This document shows positions 6,918 to 9,637 of a stretch of 9,637 nt of DNA, piece by piece. A model generated the notes under the pieces. It saw nothing but the letters and a program-made list of their open reading frames with translations. It made no database searches and had not been told where the DNA came from. The stretch comes from an uncultured Mycoplasmatota bacterium (lineage in GTDB: Bacteria; Bacillota_I; Bacilli_A; RF39; UBA660). The position numbers and the translations under genes were made by a program. How positions within the stretch are numbered: the stretch's first letter is position 1; the number at the start of each line of letters is the position of its first letter. Where the stretch lies: positions 1 through 9,637 of the forward strand of contig CAMMKE010000046.1 of NCBI GenBank assembly GCA_946497375.1, given 5' to 3'.

Positions 6918-8609
6918 CTATTCAACTTCTACTAAATCTCCAAACATCTCAATAGTTTTACTTATTAAGTCGTTAGATTCACTATTTATTTTATCATCTT
7001 CTCCTAAAGTATTCAATACAGGTTCTTCTTGATATTCAAAGTGTTTACCTTGTTTATGAAGATTAATATATTCTAATTTTAACTCATTCCACTTTGTTGT
7101 TGTAATAAAAGCAATTTTTTTTGATGAACCTGTCTTTTCGTTATAAAAATTATTTAATTTATCAAAATGATTACTTAACTTATCTACCATACCTTCATAA
7201 TCATAACTAATAACAATATTTTTAGGACTAGCAGCTCTAATCTTACCATCTAAAAGTTCACAAGCAAGATAACCATTATTAGGATCAAATGTATAATCAC
7301 TAAGTTTTTCAAGATTAGCAGTCTCTTTATTAAGTTCATCTTTAACTGCTTCTATCATAGTATTCTTACTTCTTATTAACATTAACTCTTTATATTTTTT
7401 CATTTGCTCATTATTTTTTTGAACAACTTCTGTTGATAAAGTTTTTTCTTTATTTTCTTTTTCCACAGTATCTGTGGATATAGTTTTTTCTTCTTTTGCA
7501 GGTCTTACATAAGAAGTTTCTTTTATATTATTAGTATTTGCTTGACTCCTAACTTCCACCTTAGAATCTTTATTTTTATGTTCATTAATATAATGTAATA
7601 AGAATATCTCTACAGACAATCTAACATCATCAGCTTTTTTTAACTCGACAAGATGTTCATTTAATAGATTAAGAAAGTTAACAAGTTCTTCTTCATCAAA
7701 AGAAAGTACAGAATCATTTAAATAATGGTTAAAAAGCTCATCTTTTATAAGAATCATCAACTGTTTAACTACTTGTATTAAATTTTTACCATTTTGATAA
7801 TAACTTTCGATTGTTGAAAGAACATCACTTATTTCATAAGAAAATATTAAATTCTCTAGTTTTTTTAATTCTTCCTCATTAACTTCTCCATTTATCTCAT
7901 AAAAATCATTTAAAGTAATCTCATCAGTACAAAAAGCTCTTAGTTTATCAAGAAGTCCAATCGCATCACGAAGTCCCCCATCAGAAGCTTGGGCAATCTT
8001 ATCAAGAACATTATCTTCAATTTTTATATTTTCAGCTTTAACTATCTCTGATAATCTTTTCTTTATATCATCATTACCAATCTTCTTAAAAGAATACCAT
8101 TGACATCTAGATATTATTGTTGCAGGTATTTTCTGTGGATCTGTAGTAGCTAATATAAAAATAACATGTTCTGGAGGCTCTTCAATAGTTTTAAGTAAAG
8201 CATTAAAAGCGCCAATTGATAACATATGAACCTCATCTATAATATATACTTTATATTTTAATTCACTAGGCAAAATATTAACTTTACTACGAAGTTCTCT
8301 TATTTCATCAACGCCATTATTAGAGGCAGCATCTATTTCAATAATATCCATACACTCTTTAGAAAAAGAATATAAGCAACTTTTACATTTCCCACAGGCA
8401 ACACCATCAACTGGTTCTAAACAGTTAACAGATCTTGCGAATATCTTGGCAATTGTTGTCTTACCAGTACCTCTAGGACCAGAAAACAAATAAGCATGAT
8501 TTATATGATTATATTTAATTGCATTTTTTAAAGTATTAACTACTACATTCTGTCCAACTACATCATCAAAAACAGTAGGTCTATATTTACGATATAAAGC
8601 TTGATACAT
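6918..8609 (-). CDS. dnaX: DNA polymerase III tau/gamma subunit DnaX
   Basis: DnaX is the ATPase motor of the clamp loader and, as tau, ties polymerase and helicase together at the fork. Its 563 residues match the full-length tau form. Visible: Walker A GPRGTGKT (44-51), zinc-binding C63, C72, C75, C78, Walker B VYIIDEVH (121-128), LLKTIEEPPEHVIFILATTD and the SRC sensor/arginine finger (167-169). A charged low-complexity linker (about 345-410) contains a 14-residue tandem duplication. The C-terminal tau-specific domain follows. An A7 run in the linker (7414-7420) would give an immediate TAA after a -1 slip, so a shorter gamma-like product is possible. The start is fixed by GAGGTGA 7 bases before the ATG at 8609. 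A probable own promoter lies just upstream. Confidence 0.98.
   Translation of the reverse strand: MYQALYRKYRPTVFDDVVGQNVVVNTLKNAIKYNHINHAYLFSGPRGTGKTTIAKIFARSVNCLEPVDGVACGKCKSCLYSFSKECMDIIEIDAASNNGVDEIRELRSKVNILPSELKYKVYIIDEVHMLSIGAFNALLKTIEEPPEHVIFILATTDPQKIPATIISRCQWYSFKKIGNDDIKKRLSEIVKAENIKIEDNVLDKIAQASDGGLRDAIGLLDKLRAFCTDEITLNDFYEINGEVNEEELKKLENLIFSYEISDVLSTIESYYQNGKNLIQVVKQLMILIKDELFNHYLNDSVLSFDEEELVNFLNLLNEHLVELKKADDVRLSVEIFLLHYINEHKNKDSKVEVRSQANTNNIKETSYVRPAKEEKTISTDTVEKENKEKTLSTEVVQKNNEQMKKYKELMLIRSKNTMIEAVKDELNKETANLEKLSDYTFDPNNGYLACELLDGKIRAASPKNIVISYDYEGMVDKLSNHFDKLNNFYNEKTGSSKKIAFITTTKWNELKLEYINLHKQGKHFEYQEEPVLNTLGEDDKINSESNDLISKTIEMFGDLVEVE
7410..7493 (-). repeat. 14-residue tandem duplication in the DnaX linker
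   Basis: Residues 373-386 (EEKTISTDTVEKEN) and 387-400 (KEKTLSTEVVQKNN) align over 14 positions with EKT-I/L-ST-D/E shared. The DNA units are 42 bp each. They lie in the flexible linker between the clamp-loader domains and the tau-specific C-terminus, where length changes should be tolerated. Confidence 0.65.
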
Positions 8610-8636
8610 AATGTTTTCACCTCACTAAACACAATT

Positions 8637-8645
8637 AGTATAACA
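8637..8645 (-). promoter_or_regulatory. Extended -10 promoter for dnaX
   Basis: The minus strand reads TGTTATACT, an extended -10 (TGn plus TATACT), in the 70-bp gap between tadA and dnaX. No good -35 is seen 17 bases upstream (TGTTAT). A transcript would start near 8630, leaving about 20 bases of leader with GAGGTGA before the dnaX ATG. Confidence 0.55.
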
Positions 8646-8679
8646 AACAAAAGAAGAAAATAACATATAAAACATTTGT

Positions 8680-9138
8680 TCAATTACGCTTTTTCTTAAA
8701 AAAATCACTTAGCATTCTTACATCTTCGCTTTTAAACTTTGAAATATTCAATTTTACTTTTTCCACAGGCTTATTAGCATCTTCTAAACTAAAAATATTA
8801 TTCACGATTTCTCGTATATTGTCGTTACTATTATCTAATAAATATACAACTTTACTAATTCTAGACTGTTTAATAGCACTAGCACACATAGGACATGGTT
8901 CTAATGTCACGTACATCACCGCATCAGTTAATCTCCAGTTATTATTTTTTCCACAGGCACTTTTAATAGCAATTAATTCAGCATGTTCAAGAGAACATTG
9001 ACACTCTTCCTTTCTATTATGAGCAGAAGTAATAACTTTACCATTTTGAACAATAACAGCACCAACCGGAACCTCATCATTATCATAAGCTTTCTTTGCT
9101 TCTTCTATAGCCAGCAACATATATTGATAATCATTCAT
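8680..9138 (-). CDS. tadA: tRNA-specific adenosine deaminase TadA
   Basis: TadA converts A34 to inosine in the anticodon of tRNA-Arg(ACG), allowing CGN decoding. It has 152 residues of the cytidine-deaminase fold. Zinc ligands and proton shuttle are H52-A-E54 and PCPMC with C82 and C85. VPVGAVIV (23-30) and AHNRKE (39-44) are also typical. AAGGAG lies 8 bases before the ATG. The start codon is only 24 bp beyond the SRP RNA T-run, so expression needs read-through of that terminator or a promoter overlapping it; a TATACT at 9158-9163 exists but has no convincing -35. It ends in TGA, supporting the standard genetic code. Confidence 0.96.
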   Translation of the reverse strand: MNDYQYMLLAIEEAKKAYDNDEVPVGAVIVQNGKVITSAHNRKEECQCSLEHAELIAIKSACGKNNNWRLTDAVMYVTLEPCPMCASAIKQSRISKVVYLLDNSNDNIREIVNNIFSLEDANKPVEKVKLNISKFKSEDVRMLSDFFKKKRN

Positions 9139-9162
9139 ATAACAATCTCCTTTTTATAGTAT

Positions 9163-9175
9163 AAAAAAAGTGCAC
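9163..9175 (-). terminator. Intrinsic terminator of the SRP RNA
   Basis: The 3' strand of the closing SRP RNA stem ends in GTGCAC and is followed at once by seven T residues on the minus strand (9169 to 9163). The long SRP hairpin itself provides the terminator stem. Confidence 0.75.
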
Positions 9176-9241
9176 ATAAATTAAATTTGTTAAGGCTGCT
9201 ATGTTTCCATCCTGACCTGATTCCAAACTAATTTATTGCAC
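9170..9241 (-). ncRNA. ffs: Signal recognition particle RNA, short bacterial type
   Basis: The RNA core of the signal recognition particle binds Ffh and FtsY to target membrane proteins. On the minus strand the domain IV signature is present: TCAGG on the 5' side and AGCAGCC on the 3' side, forming the Ffh-binding internal loop. They flank an ATG/CAT stem capped by a GAAA tetraloop, in place of the more usual GGAA. The flanks pair as a long AU-rich hairpin closed by GTGCA with TGCAC. It begins at 9241 downstream of a consensus promoter and ends at a T7 run. At about 72-79 nt it lacks the Alu domain of Bacillus scRNA. Neighbouring tadA and dnaX is the expected location in Firmicutes, though Bacillus has it between these two genes. 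Confidence 0.93.
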
Positions 9242-9247
9242 GACTAA

Positions 9248-9276
9248 AGTATACAGGAAAATAATAATTATTTCAA
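9248..9276 (-). promoter_or_regulatory. Sigma-A-type promoter of the SRP RNA
   Basis: On the minus strand, -35 TTGAAA (9276-9271), a 17-bp spacer, and -10 TATACT (9253-9248). The first G of the RNA (9241) is 7 bases after the -10. This is the best promoter in the window. Its -35 lies only about 26 bp from the first site of the NBS/parS array. Confidence 0.85.
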
Positions 9277-9305
9277 GCAGAAAAATATACAAATATATAT
9301 CAAAT

Positions 9306-9321
9306 TATTTCCCGGGAAATA
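9306..9321. promoter_or_regulatory. Noc-binding site 1
   Basis: TATTTCCCGGGAAATA, containing the full 14-bp B. subtilis NBS consensus. It is the centre of a perfect 24-bp palindrome at 9302-9325. Confidence 0.88.
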
Positions 9322-9362
9322 ATTTTAATACTTCTCTATATAGTTTTATCTACTTCTTTATA

Positions 9363-9378
9363 TGTTTCACGTGAAACA
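9363..9378. promoter_or_regulatory. parS site 1
   Basis: TGTTTCACGTGAAACA, a perfect match to the Firmicute parS consensus TGTTNCACGTGAAACA. Palindrome extends by one base on each side. Confidence 0.95.
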
Positions 9379-9432
9379 TTAGCATAAAAAGTTTAAAGAA
9401 ACTATAAATTTAATACTTATTTCTCTATAAAT

Positions 9433-9448
9433 TATTTCCCGGGAAACA
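9433..9448. promoter_or_regulatory. Noc-binding site 2 (hybrid right half)
   Basis: TATTTCCCGGGAAACA. The left half is a consensus NBS. The right half, read inward, is TGTTTCCC: parS-like at the outer discriminating base and NBS-like at the inner one. Confidence 0.8.
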
Positions 9449-9489
9449 ATCTTACTACTTATCCATATAGTTTTATCCATTTCTCTATA

Positions 9490-9505
9490 TGTTTCACGTG
9501 AAATA
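9490..9505. promoter_or_regulatory. parS site 2 (hybrid right half)
   Basis: TGTTTCACGTGAAATA. The left half is consensus parS. The right half, read inward, is TATTTCAC: NBS-like at the outer discriminating base and parS-like at the inner one. Confidence 0.85.
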
Positions 9506-9559
9506 ATGGTATATAAAGTTGAAAGAAACAATAAAATTATTACTTACTTCTATCTAAAT

Positions 9560-9575
9560 TATTTCCCGGGAAATA
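9560..9575. promoter_or_regulatory. Noc-binding site 3
   Basis: TATTTCCCGGGAAATA, again within a perfect 24-bp palindrome (9556-9579) identical to that of site 1. Confidence 0.88.
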
Positions 9576-9616
9576 ATTTCATTACTTCTCTATATAGTTT
9601 TATTAACTTCTTTATA

Positions 9617-9632
9617 TGTTTCACGTGAAACA
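9617..9632. promoter_or_regulatory. parS site 3
   Basis: TGTTTCACGTGAAACA, perfect consensus, five bases from the window edge. Confidence 0.95.
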
Positions 9633-9637
9633 TTGGT

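Larger units (their letters stand above)
9302..9637. repeat. Interleaved Noc-binding-site / parS array, 127-bp period
   Basis: This is the remainder of the gene-free stretch at the right edge (9242-9637). It holds three NBS palindromes alternating with three parS palindromes. Same-type sites are exactly 127 bp apart; NBS to next parS is 57 bp centre to centre, and parS to next NBS is 70 bp. The AT-rich spacers are partly conserved, including ATATAGTTTTAT in all three NBS-to-parS spacers. No open reading frame, tRNA or transposon feature is visible. The array starts at the first NBS and runs up to the window edge, so more units may follow. ParB and Noc are related CTP-dependent DNA clamps that load at such sites. 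Confidence 0.92.

Noticed and set aside
7457..7478. TTTTCCACA and TGTGGATA motifs resembling DnaA boxes, also at about 8758 and 8947
   Set aside because: Each is one mismatch from TTATCCACA but lies in codons for Val-Glu-Lys or Cys-Gly-Lys within dnaX and tadA, is not clustered, and has no AT-rich unwinding element with it. The inverted repeat at 7462-7478 is coding sequence in the DnaX linker.
8819..9001. Plus-strand open frames, including those at 2727-3069, 3898-4098 and 8819-9001
   Set aside because: They lie antisense to well-identified genes, lack ribosome-binding sites and show no recognisable family.
9302..9325. 24-bp palindromes as transcription terminators
   Set aside because: They are symmetric AT-flanked sites without a proper T-run, recur at a fixed period, and match a known protein-binding consensus.
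9302..9637. Right-end repeats as a CRISPR array
   Set aside because: The repeated elements are two different palindromes that match NBS and parS, the spacers are similar to one another rather than unique, and no cas gene is present.

Overview
The window is about 9.6 kb of very AT-rich, densely packed bacterial chromosome. All recognisable genes lie on the minus strand. Gene content and order (tadA, dnaX, ebfC, recR, bofA-like, holB, ricT, trmN6, rsmI, pth, mfd) match the cluster just right of oriC in Bacillus subtilis and relatives, so the organism is a low-GC Firmicute. TGG encodes Trp and TGA ends tadA, so the code is standard, unlike Mycoplasma. The SRP RNA is the short Alu-less form (about 72 nt plus a T-run), unlike the long scRNA of Bacillus, which points to a compact lineage near Erysipelotrichia, Mollicutes or uncultured gut Bacilli rather than Bacillus itself. 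Leading-strand bias places the replication origin to the right of the window.

Reading from right to left, in transcription order: a non-coding repeat array (9302-9637); the SRP RNA with a clear promoter and terminator; tadA; a probable dnaX promoter; then dnaX-ebfC-recR-bofA-holB-ricT-trmN6-(broken hydrolase)-rsmI-pth-mfd as a near-continuous operon with gaps of 0-40 bp and several stop/start overlaps. The products serve replication (DnaX, HolB), recombination and repair (RecR, EbfC, Mfd), translation and RNA modification (TadA, TrmN6, RsmI, Pth, SRP RNA) and developmental control (RicT, BofA-like). Relative to B. subtilis, tmk and yabA are missing from their usual places, and the SRP RNA gene lies upstream of tadA rather than between tadA and dnaX.

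The most interesting part is the right end. Three copies of the Noc-binding palindrome (core TTTCCCGGGAAA) alternate with three copies of the ParB site parS (TGTTTCACGTGAAACA). The period is exactly 127 bp, with 57 bp from each NBS centre to the next parS centre and 70 bp to the following NBS centre. The spacers are also partly conserved. In the middle unit both sites carry a hybrid right half-site, with the outer specificity base swapped between the two types. A further one-mismatch NBS overlaps the rsmI stop codon 7.2 kb away. This looks like a composite centromere/nucleoid-occlusion array next to the origin, and it continues up to the window edge.
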